Shown in pieces: positions 49,201 through 59,950 of a DNA stretch of 64,000 nucleotides (its first letter is position 1; each line of letters opens with the position of its first letter). Below the pieces are notes generated by a model, which was not told the DNA's origin, did no database searches, and saw nothing but the letters and a program-made list of their open reading frames with translations. The position numbers were made by a program, and so were the translations under genes. This DNA comes from Colius striatus (taxonomy: Eukaryota; Chordata; Aves; Coliiformes; Coliidae): assembly GCF_028858725.1 (NCBI RefSeq), contig NC_084774.1, positions 2,454,001 through 2,518,000 on the forward strand, written 5' to 3'.

Positions 49201-52200
49201 CCCATCACCCACCAGCCCATTGCCCTCCGTGCAACACCCACCCGGCTCTGAAACCCCTCCAGGGTGGGTGACTCCAGCAGCTCCCTGGGCAGCCCCTTCC
49301 AATGCCTGACAGCCCTGGCAGCAAAGAAATTCCTCCTCACATCCAGCCTGAACCTCCCCTGGCACAACTTGAGGCCGTTTCCTCTTGTGCTATTGCTTGT
49401 TCCTAGGGGGAACAGACTGACTCCCACCTTGCTACAACTTCCTTTCAGGTAGTTGCAGAGAGCACTAAGGTCTCCCCTGAGCCTTCTTTTCTCCAGGCTA
49501 AACACCCCCAGATCCCTCAGCCCTTCCTCATCTACCATGTGCTCCCAATCCTTTCCTAGCTTTGTACCTGCCTCTGGATCCTCTCCAGCACCTCAGTGTC
49601 CTTCTTGTAGAGAGGGGCCCAGAACTGGACACAGTATTGGAGGTGCAGCCTCACCAGAGCCGAGTCCAGGGCAATGATCAGCTCCCTGCTCCTGCTGACA
49701 GCACTGTTCCTGATCCAGGCCAGGATGCCCTTGGCCTTTTTGACCACCTGGGCACACTGCTGGCTCATGTTCAGCTGCTGTCAACCAACACTGCCAGTCT
49801 GGCAGCTTCCAGCCTCTCTTCCCCAAGCCTGTAGCACTGCTGGGGATTGTTGTGGCCCAAGTGCAGGACCCAGCACTTGCCCTTATTGAAACTCATGGCA
49901 CTGGCCTTGGCCCAGCCATCCAGCCTGTCTGGGTCTCTCTGTGGAGCTTCCCTACCCTCAAGCAGATCAACACTTCCACCCAGCTGGTACCATCTACAAA
50001 CTTAGTAAAGGTGCACCCTATCCCCTCATGCAGATCATTAACAAAGATGTTAAACAGGAGTAGCCCCAGCACTGAGCCCTGGGGGACACCACTCGTGACT
50101 GGCCCCAACTGGAGTTAACTCCATTGATCACAGCTTGTTGGACTCGAACATCTCACCAGTTTTTTCCCCCAGGAAAGTGTGTGCCCATCCAAGCCAAGAA
50201 CATTCCAGAAGAACGCTGTGGGAAACAGGGTCAAATGCCTTACTAAAGTCAAGGTAGACAACATCCACAGCCTTTCCTTCATTCAACAAGCAGGTCACCT
50301 TGTCAGAGGAGATCAGGTTTGTTAACAAGGACCTGCCCTCATAAAGCCAGGCTGACTGGGCCTGAGCACCTGGTTGTCCTGCATGTGCTGCATGATAGGA
50401 TCATCAGCTCCATCAGCTTCCTGGGCACTGAAGTCAAACTGACAGGCCTGTGATTTCCTGGGTGATCCTTCCAGCCCTTCTTATCTCTGGGTGTTACATT
50501 GGCTGACTTCCAACAGATGGGACCTCCCTAGTCAGAACTGCTGATACATGATGGACAGTGGCTTGGTGAGCAGCCCTGCCAGTTCCCTCAGCACTCTGCA
50601 ATGTGCCCTATCTGGCCTCATAGATTTGAGTGCATCAATGTGGAGCAGCAGGTCACTGACCATCTCCTCCTGAATTAAAGGGGGAACGTTTTGCTCCTTA
50701 CCCCTGTCCGTTGGCTTGGGGATCTGACTTTCCCCAGTGGAAATGCTCCTGTTATGAAAGGCTGAGTCAAAGGCAGCACTGAGCACCTCAGCCTTATCCT
50801 CACCTTTTATTCCCAAAATTCCTTCTGGCTCTAAGAGGGGATGGAGGCTCTCCCTGGGCTTTCTTTTATTGTTCATGTATTTGTAGAAACTTCATAGAAT
50901 CATAGAATGGGAGGGTTGGAAGGGACCTGCAGAGCTCATCCAGCCCAACCCCCTGCAGAAGCAGGTTCACCTAGATCAGGTCACACAGGAACGTGTCCAG
51001 GTGGGTCTTGAAGCCCTCCAAGGAAGGAGCCTCCACAGCCTCCCTAGGCAGCCTGGGCCAGGGCTCCCTCACTCAAACACTGAAACAGCTTTTCCTTATG
51101 TTTAACTGGAACTGTTTGTGTTCCAGCTTCATCCCATCACCCCTTGTCCTGTTGCTGGACACTATAGAAAAAAGGGATGTCCCAACCTCCTGACACCCAC
51201 CAGTGAGATATTTATAAATGTTAATGAGATCCCCCCTCAGCCTCCTCTTCTCCAGACTGAACAGCCCCAGGTCCCGCAGCCTTTCCTCATAAGGCAGATG
51301 CTCCAGTCCCCTCAGCATCTTGGTGTCCCAGCATTGGCCTCTCTCCAGCAGTTCCCTGTCCCTCTGCAGCTGGGGAGCCCAGAACTGGACACAGGACTCC
51401 AGATGAGGCCTCAGCAGGGCAGAGCAGAGGGGGAGCAGAACCTCCCTTGCCCTGCTGCCCACACTCTTCTTGCTGCCCCCAGGCTGCCATTGGCTTCTTG
51501 CCCACAAGGGCACGTTGCTGCTCATGGTCAGTTTATTCTCACCCAGCACTCCCAGGTCTCTCTCTGCAGAGCTGCTCTCCAGCAGGTCACCCCCAGCCTG
51601 TCCTGGTGCAGGGGGTTGTTCCTTCCCAGCTGCAGGACTCTGCCCTTGTCCTTGTTGAACCTCAGGAGGTTCCTCTCTGCCCAACTCTCAGCCTGTCCTG
51701 ATGTCACTGAATGGCAGCACAGCCCCTGGGGAATCAGCCAGTGCTCCCAGTTTGGTACCAGCAGGGAACTTGCTGAGGGTCCCTCTGTGCCCTCACCCAG
51801 GTGGTTGATGAAGATGTTGAAACAGACTGGCCCCTGTGGAACTTTTCCTATTACCCTTTACCTCTAAAGCCAGTTTGACTTCTAGCTGGGCTTTTGACCT
51901 TCTGATTAATTCCCTACATTACCTCACAACGTTCCTGTGCTCACTGTGAACAGTCTGCCCCTTCTTCCCCAGGCCATAAACTTGCTTCTTTTCCCTGATT
52001 TTAATCCAAATCTCCCTATTCAGCCAGTCCAGTCTTTGCCTCTGGCTCACCTCACAGCATGTAGGGATGATCTGTTCCTGGGCCTTTAAGATTTCCTTCT
52101 TAAAAAGTGTCCAGCCTTCCTGGACTCCTATACCCACCAAAACTGACTCCTAAGGGACTCTATAAAGTAATCTCGTAAACAAGTCAGTCTGCTCAAAGTG

Positions 52201-55200
52201 TCAGTTTTGCTGCCCCACCTCCTAACATCTCTACTTAATAATTTCATGGCCACTGTTGCCTAGACAGCTTCCAGCTACCACATCCTCCAAAACACCTTCT
52301 CTGTTCACAAACAGGAGGTCCAGCAGGGCACCCTCCCTGGTAGTTTCATTCAGCAGCTGTGTGAGGAAGTGATCCTCCACATATTCCAGGAATCTCCCTG
52401 GTTTGTTCCCTCTCTGCTGTGTTTTATTCCCAGCAGATACCTGGGAAGTTGGGAGTCTCCAACAAGAACAATGGCAAGTGACTGTGAGATTTCTCCCAAG
52501 TGCTTATAGAATGTTTTGTCTACTTCACTACTCTGTTTGGGAGGTCTGCAACCGACTCCCACAGCAATATCAGCTTTATTAGCCTTGCCCCTTAACCTAA
52601 TCCAAACACTCTCAACCCCATCATCACTATACTCAACTTCTGAACATTCATAACAGTCTCTAACATAGAGGGCCACCCCACCACCTCTCCTTCCCTATTT
52701 ATCCCTCCTGAAGGGCTTGTACAGGCACAGGCTTTGCTGCCTACAGCAAGCAACACATGTCAGCAGCTGTGAGTCTTCAGTGGGCAGTTTAAAGTTTGCC
52801 TGGCTGTTTCTACAGCATATTTCAAGTAAAAAAAGAGTTGGAGAACGCAGAGCAAGCTCACCCTTGGTGTCCCTCCTGGCAATGCAAGCATCTGGGATAC
52901 TGAGATATGTAATGCAGTGACCAAATGCTGTGCCTAAGCAGTCAAGAGGAGTCACTTGGCCTGCGAGCAGCTTCACAAAATGTACCACTAAATGACACTG
53001 ACTCTAAAACAGCTTCTGTTGCCTCCAAGTGCCTGTATCTCAAACACTAATAAGCAGGAGCCCTTGCTGCCACAAGTCTGGGACAAGCTAAAGGACGAGC
53101 TGCTTTCATTTCTATTGAGGTGCACCTTTCAGGAAAAACGTTCAGCCCACCCCACCCCACTGTGACAAAGCCAGTTGCTCCTCACTGCGTGGCTGTGTAG
53201 ATGATTTCTCTCTAAATGCAGAACCACACTCCTCCTGTTTGCCATATAATTTTTCTGATTTGTCTTGATCCCAATTCCAATATTCTGCTTCGTGCTTCTA
53301 AGTGCTCCCATTGACATTCTCATCTGAAAAGACATTAATTCTGTATCCTGTGATCCCAGTTAATAAGGACTGCTCCAGGAGTTCACCTTCCTACCTGCTT
53401 TCACATATCTTCATCACAATATTATCTAAATTAATCTTCCACAGCTTGCTTATGGGAATGGCAGAGAAGGCAGCACAATTCACATGATAAATAGGCAATC
53501 ATGGATTCAAAGTACAGTATTAGTCAGGAAAAGGGGCTGTATGCATGAGTGAAACTGTAATCAATATCCAGGGGGAAGGAAACTTTGCATTTGCTTTCAA
53601 AGCCTATGTGGGGTTCATAAAGCCTATTCGAAAGCCAGTTCTTCACAGAAGAGAACAGAAACGTTGGTGCATGTGCTCCTATTACCACGGTCTCAGAAAG
53701 ACAACCAAGAGCATCACAGCTATTAGGACTACACAAAAAATGTGAATGGATATAGTAATGGAGATGCTGTCCCTAAGGGGCAGAATCAGTGCAATAATGA
53801 TCACACAAAACAAAACAGAAATACATAAACCACAACCAACTATGCACTAACTGGTTGCCCATGGCTGGGATTGGCATCCTCCTCCTGGGGTGGCAAACTG
53901 CCAGGATGGCTGGGCCCTGAGAGTCGTGGGGAATGGAGTTAAATCCAGTTGGTGGATGGTCACTGGTGGTGTTCCCCAGGGCTCAGTACTGGGGCTTGCT
54001 CTGTTTAACATCTTTATCAATGATCTGGATGAGGGGATCAAGTGCACCCTCAGACAGTTTGCAGATGACGTGAAATTGTGTGGGAGCAGAACTCTGTTTG
54101 AGGGCAGAAGGGACCTGGCCAGGCTGGAGTGATGGACCAAGGGCAATGAGATGATGCTTGACAAGGCCAAGTGCCAGGTCCTGCACTTGGGCCACACCAA
54201 GCTGAGGCAATGACGGCCTGGACGGCTGGGGCAGAGGGGCTGCAAAGCTGATGGGGGTGTTAGCAGTGGCTGAACAGGAGCCAGCAGCGTGCCCAGGGGG
54301 GCAAGAAGGCCAAGGGCATCCTGGCTGAGATCAGCAGTGCGGTGGCAGCAGGAGCAGGGCAGGGATTGTCCCCTGTGCTGGGCCCTGGGGAGGCTGCAGC
54401 TCCAGGGCTGTGTCAGTGCTGGGCCCCTCACTCACTGCTACTGAGGGGCTGCAGCGTGGCCAGAGCCGGGCACAGAGCTGGGGAAGGGGCTGGAGCACAA
54501 GGGGCTGGGGAGGGGCTGAGGGAATGGGGGTGTTGAGCCTGGAGAAGAGGAGGCTGAGGGCAGACAGGAGCCCTCTCTGACACTCCCTGACAGGAGGCTG
54601 CAGGGAGCTGGGGGTTGGTCTGTTCTCCCAAGTAACAAGTGATAGGACAAAAGGAAATGGCTTCAAGTTGCAGCAAAGGAGGTTTAAATTGGAGATCAGG
54701 AAGAAATTCTTCCCTGAGAGGGGTGTCAGCCCCTGTGCCAGGCTGCCCAGTGAGGTGGGGGAGTCCCCAACCTTGGATCTATTGCAAAGCCGTGGAGCTG
54801 AGGTGCTGAGGGCCAGGGGTTAGTGGTGGGCTGGGCAGGGTGAGGGGAGGGCTGGGACTTGATGATCTTAAAGGTCTTTTCCAACTGAAATGTATCAATT
54901 ATTCTACAGTGTGCTAAATTGCTAGTGAGCCCTAGTGCACTACCACAAGTTACCTTTACAAGAGAGAAGCTTTCCTCAGCAGACAGATCATGTGCAAATC
55001 AGAGCTTGCTGCCTTCACAGAAAGATTTGTTAAAACCATTTTTTTCTGACTGGATGAGAATTGATGTGAAATGTTTTGCTTTTATCCCTATAATTTGCAC
55101 CTCATTGGATGACAGCTGCATCTAAACACAGACTTAATGATTAACTCTTCAGATGCCACACCCCAGTAAGACAAATGTAGGCCAATAAAAGCAAAGCTTC

Positions 55201-58200
55201 CGATCCTACTAGTTTGTAACAAAACTATATGGACTAAATAGACTAGCCAGATATTCTTAGGACCTACAGTGCCAGTTTCAGCATCCTGCCCTGTTGACCA
55301 GAGATTTTCTTTTACTGCTGTTCCAAGGCTAAGAGCTTTGAGGCAGATTGTTCCAATTTTCCCTTGAATTAATACACATTCTTGTAGGGATGGAGTCTAA
55401 ACAACTAAAGATACTACTGTAATTTCATGGCTATTTTAAGATTTCTATAATCACTGAATGGATGCTGAATGAACAACACAGGGTGGGGTTTTTTGCATAT
55501 GAACAAATGAGAGCTTTACTAACAGCTACTGGTGTGGTATTTTTATTCTTTCACTGAGAGATTTCTTCAGTTTGAGGCTGAACAAACCTATTGCTCCAAA
55601 ATATGTATCATAAGGACAAGCAAGACCATGTTTGAAGAAATATTTCCTGTTAAAGACACAGTATTGTCCTCACTAACACCTTATTTCCAATGAAATTGCA
55701 GCAGGCTGATCACGGTGCCCAAAACCTCTGACCAAGAAGAAACTCTTTCAGACCTACTAACAGCATTTCAAATACAACACATCAGAAGTGGGAACCTGTA
55801 GCTCCAATGACAAGAAATAGTGAAACAGAATGAAAAACCCTCTTAAAAAGGTGTTGATCATCCAGGGAGGAGACAGGACATTTTCATGTTTGCATACCAA
55901 GGCTAAGAACACTGGCAAACCCAGATTCCTCATATTTAACGCTCCCATCTGTAACGTCCTGGCTGCAGGCTTATCCCTGTCAGCCTCAAACCACAACATT
56001 CCTTTTCTATCATCAGTGCTTCCTCCAGGTGTTGGGGACAAATATGACTTCACCATTCTCAACATCCTTGCTAGTAACTTTTAAACAAGATTTTTGAAAC
56101 AATCATGCCACTCACTCCAGGTGGCAAGGTTATCTGAAAGCAAACACACAAATGACGTTTATCCTCTGGAATGGACTCTTCTACCAATTGTCCTACTTGG
56201 GAGTGCACACCAGCCCCTCAAATACCAATTATATGCAGTTTGAGAACACTACTCATGACAGTCACTCAGCATGCCAGTGAAATACATCATGTTTTCGAAA
56301 GAGTGTTAGAAATAGCATTTATGTTAAAAAGAGACCCTCTGATCATTGCTTTCAGACACCATCCTGAAAACTATACCAAAAAAACCCTCAAAAAAAGTGA
56401 GAATCTATGTCAGAACATCCCACTCAGTGGAAAATTTTCCCCAGAGCCATCCCTGCCAGTCTTTAAGCTGCCTCCCAACCTTTCCAAAGCTTACCATGAG
56501 GAACTTTTTTGTGTGGAAAAAAGAAATACAACTTGTCAAAACCTTCTCTTTCGCCTTCCTGTGAAGATCTTCTATCCCAGACACCAACACCCCCAGGTCT
56601 CACACAAGGACTTACCTGGGAAGTCACATCAAGCACATCATACCCAATAGCTGAGATGGAATAACTGTTAACACACTGAGCTTGCACGGACCACGGTTAA
56701 AGCATAAACACACCTAACTGCTGCAAAAGCAGCTCTGAAAAGGTAATCACTCATGCTCTGATTGTCCATCCTGATCCTCAAAGGAAACCTATAAATTGCC
56801 CTCCAGCCACAAACCTAGGAATAAAAATGTGTACCATTTCAAGATAGGAAGGCAGGACTTCTCTGCCACGCCATAACTTCCCACACTCTCACACTCTTCT
56901 CCCTCTGTATCCCACAGGCTATGACCTCTCTCTTTCTCAGTATACATCTAATCTAGTCATTTAGACATGCCAGGAAACATTACCTCTCTTTCCCTGAGAA
57001 GTATCGTTATCATTTCTGCTTTCCTACACATTAGCATTCCCACACTGAACTTGACAGCTCCATTTCCTTTCAAAGATGATCTGATAGATACCCACTCAAA
57101 ACTCGGAGGGATTTTCTCAATTTGCATTCCAATCTGAAAGCAAGCTGTCACTTTTAGGTCAGGCCTGAAGGTGGCTTGCATGCCTGAAAGCTTTTCTCAC
57201 TTTCAGTCTATACTGTTGGGTCTCATGGCAGACATTGCCTTTGCATGTGACCTTAGATATTGTGGCTACAACAATGCCACCAGGTTTTTACACAGTTTTT
57301 AAAAAAATCAAGCCATATTTACACTCCCAGGAAACTTCTAATTGTTCTAAAATGTTTCAAAACCTGATTTTGAATCCCCAAGGGTTTAAAGACAAGTTGT
57401 CCTTCCCAAATCACTAAAACTGTGGAGTGGTATTTTATGAAGCCACTGTAAAATTCCGATTTTCCCATTTAAACTTTTTACTATCCTAGATCTAAGGTTT
57501 GTAAATACATCAGAAAATGCTCATTGCCATTAGAGAGAAAGATAAAGCTGGAAAGATGCAGAAACTCTTCATTGCTTCTCAAAAACAGTTGTCCTAATCA
57601 TTAGCCTTCTCTTAACATCCAGCCCTAACCTCTGATGGGAGGAACTATGACCATACTGAGACTGTGGGAAAACAAATATGGATCAAAACGACTTGACATT
57701 CAAACGTCTTCACTCTCAACTTTCTATTCACCCTTACAACTAACTCTAATTGCCCTTGTTAAGTATTCTATGAGATACACCACTCTCTTGTTTAGTTTTT
57801 CCCTCCCAGAGCCACGTTTTTTGTAGCAACTATGGTCCAAATCTTGAGGGATAGCAAGAGCCAGCAGCCATACACTTCTGCTCACTCCTCAGCATTCACA
57901 CACGTGCAGAGAGGCACACAGAGTCACAAACTTACTAATAAAATTATTAAGCCACTTAGGATGGAATACGTGTTTTAGAAAACATTTGAACCGTTGTAAG
58001 GGAGGTAAAAGCTCCGCTAACCAAATACTTTCTAGTTGAAAGTCTGTCAGTTCAACCTGTTTTGAGAAATGACCTGTGATCTTACCATCATGATTAGAAT
58101 TTCCCAGGGTCCATGGCTCATCTGAATCAAAGTGAGTGTCTCCTCCTATTCCTGGTCCAGGAAAGTAAGCGTGAGCTAGGAATCCACCTTCTCCATCAAA

Positions 58201-59950
58201 CGGAGAGCTGTCTCCATGGAAACCAGAAGCAAAAAATATCATAATATCTGCCTCCTTTCTGTCATTTTTAATTTCATGGTAAGGGACCTCTTCAAAGGTA
58301 AGTGGTGTCACTCTCTGCCAAACATCAAATGCCTGACGAATGGCTCTCCTTGTATCAATCTCTCCAACCTTGGGGGTATAGTTGTGTACGCTGTGTGAAT
58401 GAGAAAGAAGCGTTGTTGAACTTCACAGAATACAACCGACACTCCTCGTTGTCATTCCAACACATAGCCTTCCCACAACTGTAAATGGTAGCTTGAAAAG
58501 TGCTGGTCACAAGATGTTTTTCTTGTGTGCATATATAACAGGCTCAGGACCTATTAAACTTGTCTTGGGGAATATGAAACACCTACGTCATGGAAACAGC
58601 TTTCAGTCTTTAATGACAGTGGCTCAATTTAATATCATGACCGATGCGTGAAAGACACTGTAACATATCCAGTGGTAAAACACATTATCTGTCACTTGAA
58701 TGGCACACAACAAAGACTGAAACTGTAAAGTTAAACAACTACTAGTTTGACAATGGCAGAAGTGATGCCATTTGCCAACCTGCTTCCTGTGGCTATGCAT
58801 ATGTTAAGATATGTTTTATTGATACAGTTATAGACCAGCTTTTCCTCACACCCAGAAAAGGTCAGAAGCAGGATCGGACTTCAGATCCCCACATACAGAA
58901 GGTGTTCCTTTACTATTTCAGTTACAGGGATGGTTATTGGTGGAAACTTTGAACTAGTCCACTGAACTAGTCCCTCCTCTGAGTCTCTGCAGTCCCTTGC
59001 TGTTACTTCAAGAATCCTCCTTTCTCAAAGCTCTCAGCAGAAGCAACAGAGTGACCCAGCCCAATTCTCTTTCCCTTCACATCACCATATCTCTTCCTAC
59101 GCATTCTGGCACTTTCCCTATGTTGGTCACTCACAGTTGTACTCCTTCACAATAGACTTTCTTTCTGTCTCAGCCTTCTCATTCACATCCTCCTAATGTT
59201 TACATTCCCAATTTTCACTCCTCTGCAACCTCCTTTCCCTCTCCAAAGAAATGAAAAGGCTTCACTTTCAAATTGGCTTTCAAACACTACAGGCCTAAAT
59301 GACTCAAAACACATCTCTAGCAAACCAGGTAGCATTCATGTGACACCTATAGCCCACTTCAGCATACTGCCTCAGCAGGCCTAAGTCTGGACAAAAGCAA
59401 GACTTCTAATATATGAGCAAAAAAATCAAACCTCTGCAAAAATAGGTATCCAGTAAAATGTTGCAAAACAGTAGAGGGAGAAAGCATCACACTTTTAGAC
59501 AATGAAGTTCCTTCTGCTTTAAAGGTCTGTTAAAGAAGACACATAATCTAAGGGCTAGAGATGTAGATTTCCAGGGAACAGAAAGGAGCTTGTCCTGCCC
59601 AAATTACACAACTGATGGCTGGAATTCAGCTTATCAGTAAAGGCACCTATTTGCTAATTGAGAATAGACCCTTCAGTTACTCCAGTGCTCTGAAAGTATT
59701 CCCTTCCAGAATGTTCTGAGAATAAAAGCTTCAACTAGGCATTAACAGGCATAATCCAGTACTTACAAAATTTGCATACCAAATAACATTTTTTTTTTGC
59801 TCCAAACAAACAGGGGCAGAGAAGGGACTGTACCTGTAGGTTATATGCTTCTGCCTCCACTTTTGTCCAGTTAGTGCATACCGCTTTTTTCTACGGCTGT
59901 GGCGTAAGTGTGGATGATCTGGAACTCCACATCGAGGCTTCTTCATCCAC
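18892..59950 (-). CDS. MMP24: Matrix metalloproteinase-24 (MT5-MMP), exons 3-9 of 9 (5' part outside window)
   Basis: Type I membrane-anchored zinc endopeptidase, mainly neural in mammals, acting on N-cadherin, APP and matrix proteins. Seven spliced exons read in one frame (59950-59834, 58390-58086, 35355-35194, 23838-23624, 22486-22348, 20664-20398, 19229-18892) and give about 514 residues; the human protein has 645, so roughly 130 N-terminal residues are missing. In order: Cys-switch PRCGVPD, convertase site RRKKR before YALTG, catalytic domain with an MT-loop-like [13 protein letters not shown], zinc site [11 protein letters not shown] and Met-turn region, hinge, four hemopexin blades (Cys pair in PNICDGNF and WMGCNQ), stem, a transmembrane helix and a 20-residue tail ending EWV, a PDZ ligand. 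All phases match. The hinge ([15 protein letters not shown]) distinguishes MMP24 from MMP14/15/16. Confidence 0.97.
19230..20397 (-). other. MMP24: MMP24 intron 8
   Basis: A 1.2 kb intron with donor GTACGT beside exon 8 and acceptor at exon 9. No repeat family or further exon recognised. Confidence 0.75.
20398..20664 (-). CDS. MMP24: MMP24 exon 8: hemopexin blades
   Basis: Minus-strand acceptor 'ttgttcatctccag'. Encodes [20 protein letters not shown], then [23 protein letters not shown] and [21 protein letters not shown] through [11 protein letters not shown], with one base of the next codon before donor GTACGT. Repeated YW(R/V)(Y/F) and DPGYP / EPGYP motifs are typical hemopexin blades. Confidence 0.97.
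20665..22347 (-). other. MMP24: MMP24 intron 7
   Basis: A 1.7 kb intron, about half of it a CR1 copy (21366-22165) in the same orientation as the gene. The remainder has no recognisable feature. Confidence 0.75.
21366..22165 (-). mobile_element. CR1 LINE 3' portion, about 0.8 kb
   Basis: On the plus strand it starts 'agaatcatagaatggtaggg', the reverse complement of the CR1 3' tail. It continues through 'cccctgcagaagcagctccc', 'ggtcacacaggaacgtgtcc', 'cttatgtttaactggaactg', 'cttgtcctgttgctggatac' and 'cccagaactggacacaggac' to 'ttgaacctcaggaggttcct'. This is a young-looking copy, closely matching the one at 50892-51855. It ends about 180 bases upstream of the MMP24 exon 7 donor on the plus-strand coordinate. 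Confidence 0.95.
22348..22486 (-). CDS. MMP24: MMP24 exon 7: hemopexin blade
   Basis: Minus-strand acceptor 'ctctgttgtcctcag' at 22487. Encodes [20 protein letters not shown], then [20 protein letters not shown] and KFVFFK plus one base, before donor GTACAG. Phase 0 start and phase 1 end match the neighbouring exons. Confidence 0.97.
22487..23623 (-). other. MMP24: MMP24 intron 6
   Basis: A 1.1 kb intron without recognisable repeats or exons. Confidence 0.75.
23624..23838 (-). CDS. MMP24: MMP24 exon 6: hinge and first hemopexin strand
   Basis: Minus-strand acceptor 'tttttgtgtttctag'. Encodes the proline-rich, basic hinge [20 protein letters not shown] through [20 protein letters not shown], then [22 protein letters not shown], containing the first hemopexin Cys. 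Donor GTACTG at 23623. This linker is the part that most clearly separates MMP24 from other membrane-type MMPs. Confidence 0.97.
23839..35193 (-). other. MMP24: MMP24 intron 5 (11.4 kb)
   Basis: Contains a CR1 copy at 25391-25958. The remainder (26000-35193) shows only short random open frames, among them 28458-28952 plus (164 codons) with no recognisable domain. A short ACCCA-rich simple stretch lies near 34080-34120. I see no nested gene. Confidence 0.65.
25391..25958 (-). mobile_element. CR1 LINE 3'-end fragment in MMP24 intron 5
   Basis: The plus strand begins 'gagtcacagcatggtggggt' and follows the same block order as the copy at 21366: 'cagaagcagctcccacctac', 'cactgaaacagcctttcctt', 'cccagaactggacacaggac', 'gcagagcagagggggagcag'. 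It breaks off after 'ctgcccacactcttctgg'. Same orientation as MMP24. Confidence 0.94.
35194..35355 (-). CDS. MMP24: MMP24 exon 5: zinc-binding catalytic core
   Basis: Acceptor 'cctttctttccacag' and donor GTGAGC on the minus strand. Encodes [20 protein letters not shown], then [20 protein letters not shown] and [13 protein letters not shown] plus one base. The HExxHxxGxxH zinc ligands lie at 35297-35329, and the Met of the Met-turn follows in AIMAP. The correct frame has no ATG before the motif because it starts from a spliced codon. Confidence 0.97.
36437..36862 (+). mobile_element. CR1 LINE 3'-end fragment
   Basis: Sense-strand CR1: 'gggcaatgaagctggtgaag', 'gttcagcctggagaagagga', 'gacaggaggctgcagggagc', 'ccctgtgccaggctgcccag', ending in 'tgattccatgattctatgac' and 'tctatga', the octamer-like 3' tail of CR1. 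It belongs to a different subfamily from the copies at 6365/21366 and resembles the copy at 53870-54900. Opposite orientation to MMP24. Confidence 0.93.
37964..38520 (-). mobile_element. CR1 LINE fragment (older)
   Basis: The plus strand begins 'agaatcagagactcacagaa' and 'cggttggaaggcacctctgg', then 'ctagtccaaccccccagctc'. Beyond about 38090 it shows CR1 upstream sequence (first-ATG-proximal 3' UTR and ORF2-end type text such as 'gcccaagcacagggctttgc' and 'aacttgctgagggtacaact'). Diverged and internally deleted. Confidence 0.8.
43312..44082. repeat. 20-bp minisatellite, about 38 units, in MMP24 intron 4
   Basis: Units of tagctgtgtaactctactca (20 bp) are interspersed with 20-22 bp variants whose first part is tacaactg, tatacctg, tataactg or tacctg. 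The variants recur in partly regular orders, suggesting higher-order duplications. AT-rich, unlike the GC-rich arrays around EIF6. Every unit contains an in-phase TAA, so nothing is coded. Confidence 0.95.
45960..46125 (-). mobile_element. Ancient CR1 3'-end remnant
   Basis: The plus strand shows a degraded version of the CR1 3' region: 'gaagacatcaagtttaactt', 'aagcaaggctaatctccaga', 'tcagggtgctcagggcatca', 'tccagacaagttttaaagtc' and 'gatggagtctccacaag'. Much more diverged than any other copy in the window. Confidence 0.6.
49134..50891 (-). mobile_element. CR1 LINE, 3' part (3' UTR and reverse transcriptase remnant)
   Basis: The 3' tail on the plus strand is 'agaatcatagaatcgtttca'. The minus-strand open pieces show non-LTR reverse transcriptase text: [19 protein letters not shown] (about 49893-50108), [19 protein letters not shown] (50128-50328) and an upstream RT segment (50532-50876). 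The frame is broken, so this is a dead copy. It is interrupted at about 50891 by another CR1 and resumes at about 51856. Confidence 0.93.
50892..51855 (-). mobile_element. CR1 LINE copy nested inside an older CR1
   Basis: The plus strand starts 'catagaatcatagaatggga' and follows the same subfamily order as the copy at 21366-22165, extending further to about 51855 ('gttgaaacagactggcccct'). Sequence on both sides belongs to one CR1 ORF2 (linker before, reverse transcriptase after), so this copy inserted into that element. Short 'aactt' matches flank the ends (50886-50891 and about 51839-51844); I cannot say whether they are a target-site duplication. Confidence 0.9.
51856..52735 (-). mobile_element. 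CR1 LINE, 5' continuation (endonuclease and linker remnant)
   Basis: Minus-strand pieces read like the CR1 apurinic-type endonuclease: [40 protein letters not shown] and a following LVGDSQLP (52350-52676). The linker [20 protein letters not shown] (51919-52140) precedes the reverse transcriptase. Joined to 49134-50891 it would make about 2.6 kb of one element. Stops and frame breaks show it is inactive. Confidence 0.9.
53870..54900 (+). mobile_element. CR1 LINE 3' portion with reverse transcriptase remnant
   Basis: Sense orientation. 53890-54132 reads with [20 protein letters not shown] followed by FADDVKLCG, the RT catalytic ADD motif, and stops at 54130. Downstream are CR1 3' UTR blocks ('gcctggagaagaggaggctg', 'ctgtgccaggctgcccagtg') ending 'gatgatcttaaaggtctttt' and 'ccaactgaaatg'. 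Same subfamily as 36437-36862. 5' truncated and inactive. Confidence 0.93.
58086..58390 (-). CDS. MMP24: MMP24 exon 4: N-terminal part of catalytic domain
   Basis: Minus-strand acceptor 'tttctcattcacacag'. Completes a Ser codon and reads [20 protein letters not shown], then [40 protein letters not shown] and [20 protein letters not shown] through [12 protein letters not shown] plus one base; donor GTAAGA. It contains the membrane-type-specific insertion region ([13 protein letters not shown]) and the structural zinc/calcium ligands ([14 protein letters not shown]). Confidence 0.97.
58391..59833 (-). other. MMP24: MMP24 intron 3
   Basis: A 1.4 kb intron; no repeat family or exon seen. Confidence 0.75.
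59834..59950 (-). CDS. MMP24: MMP24 exon 3: Cys-switch and propeptide cleavage site
   Basis: Minus-strand acceptor 'ttctttcctccgcttccag'. Reads [20 protein letters not shown] then [18 protein letters not shown], with two bases of a Ser codon before donor GTACAG. The Cys of PRCGVPD (59929-59931) keeps the zymogen latent. RRKKR (59881-59895) before YALTG is a good furin-type site, showing intracellular activation as in other membrane-type MMPs. Confidence 0.96.

Larger units (their letters stand above)
35356..58085 (-). other. MMP24: MMP24 intron 4 (22.7 kb)
   Basis: Very large intron between the two catalytic-domain exons. It holds CR1 copies at 36437-36862, about 37964-38520, 45960-46125 (ancient), 49134-52735 (with a nested copy) and 53870-54900, and a 20-bp minisatellite at 43312-44082. 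A perfect 20-base palindrome lies at 45557-45576. No nested gene was recognised; the only protein-like open frames are remnants of CR1 ORF2. Confidence 0.7.
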
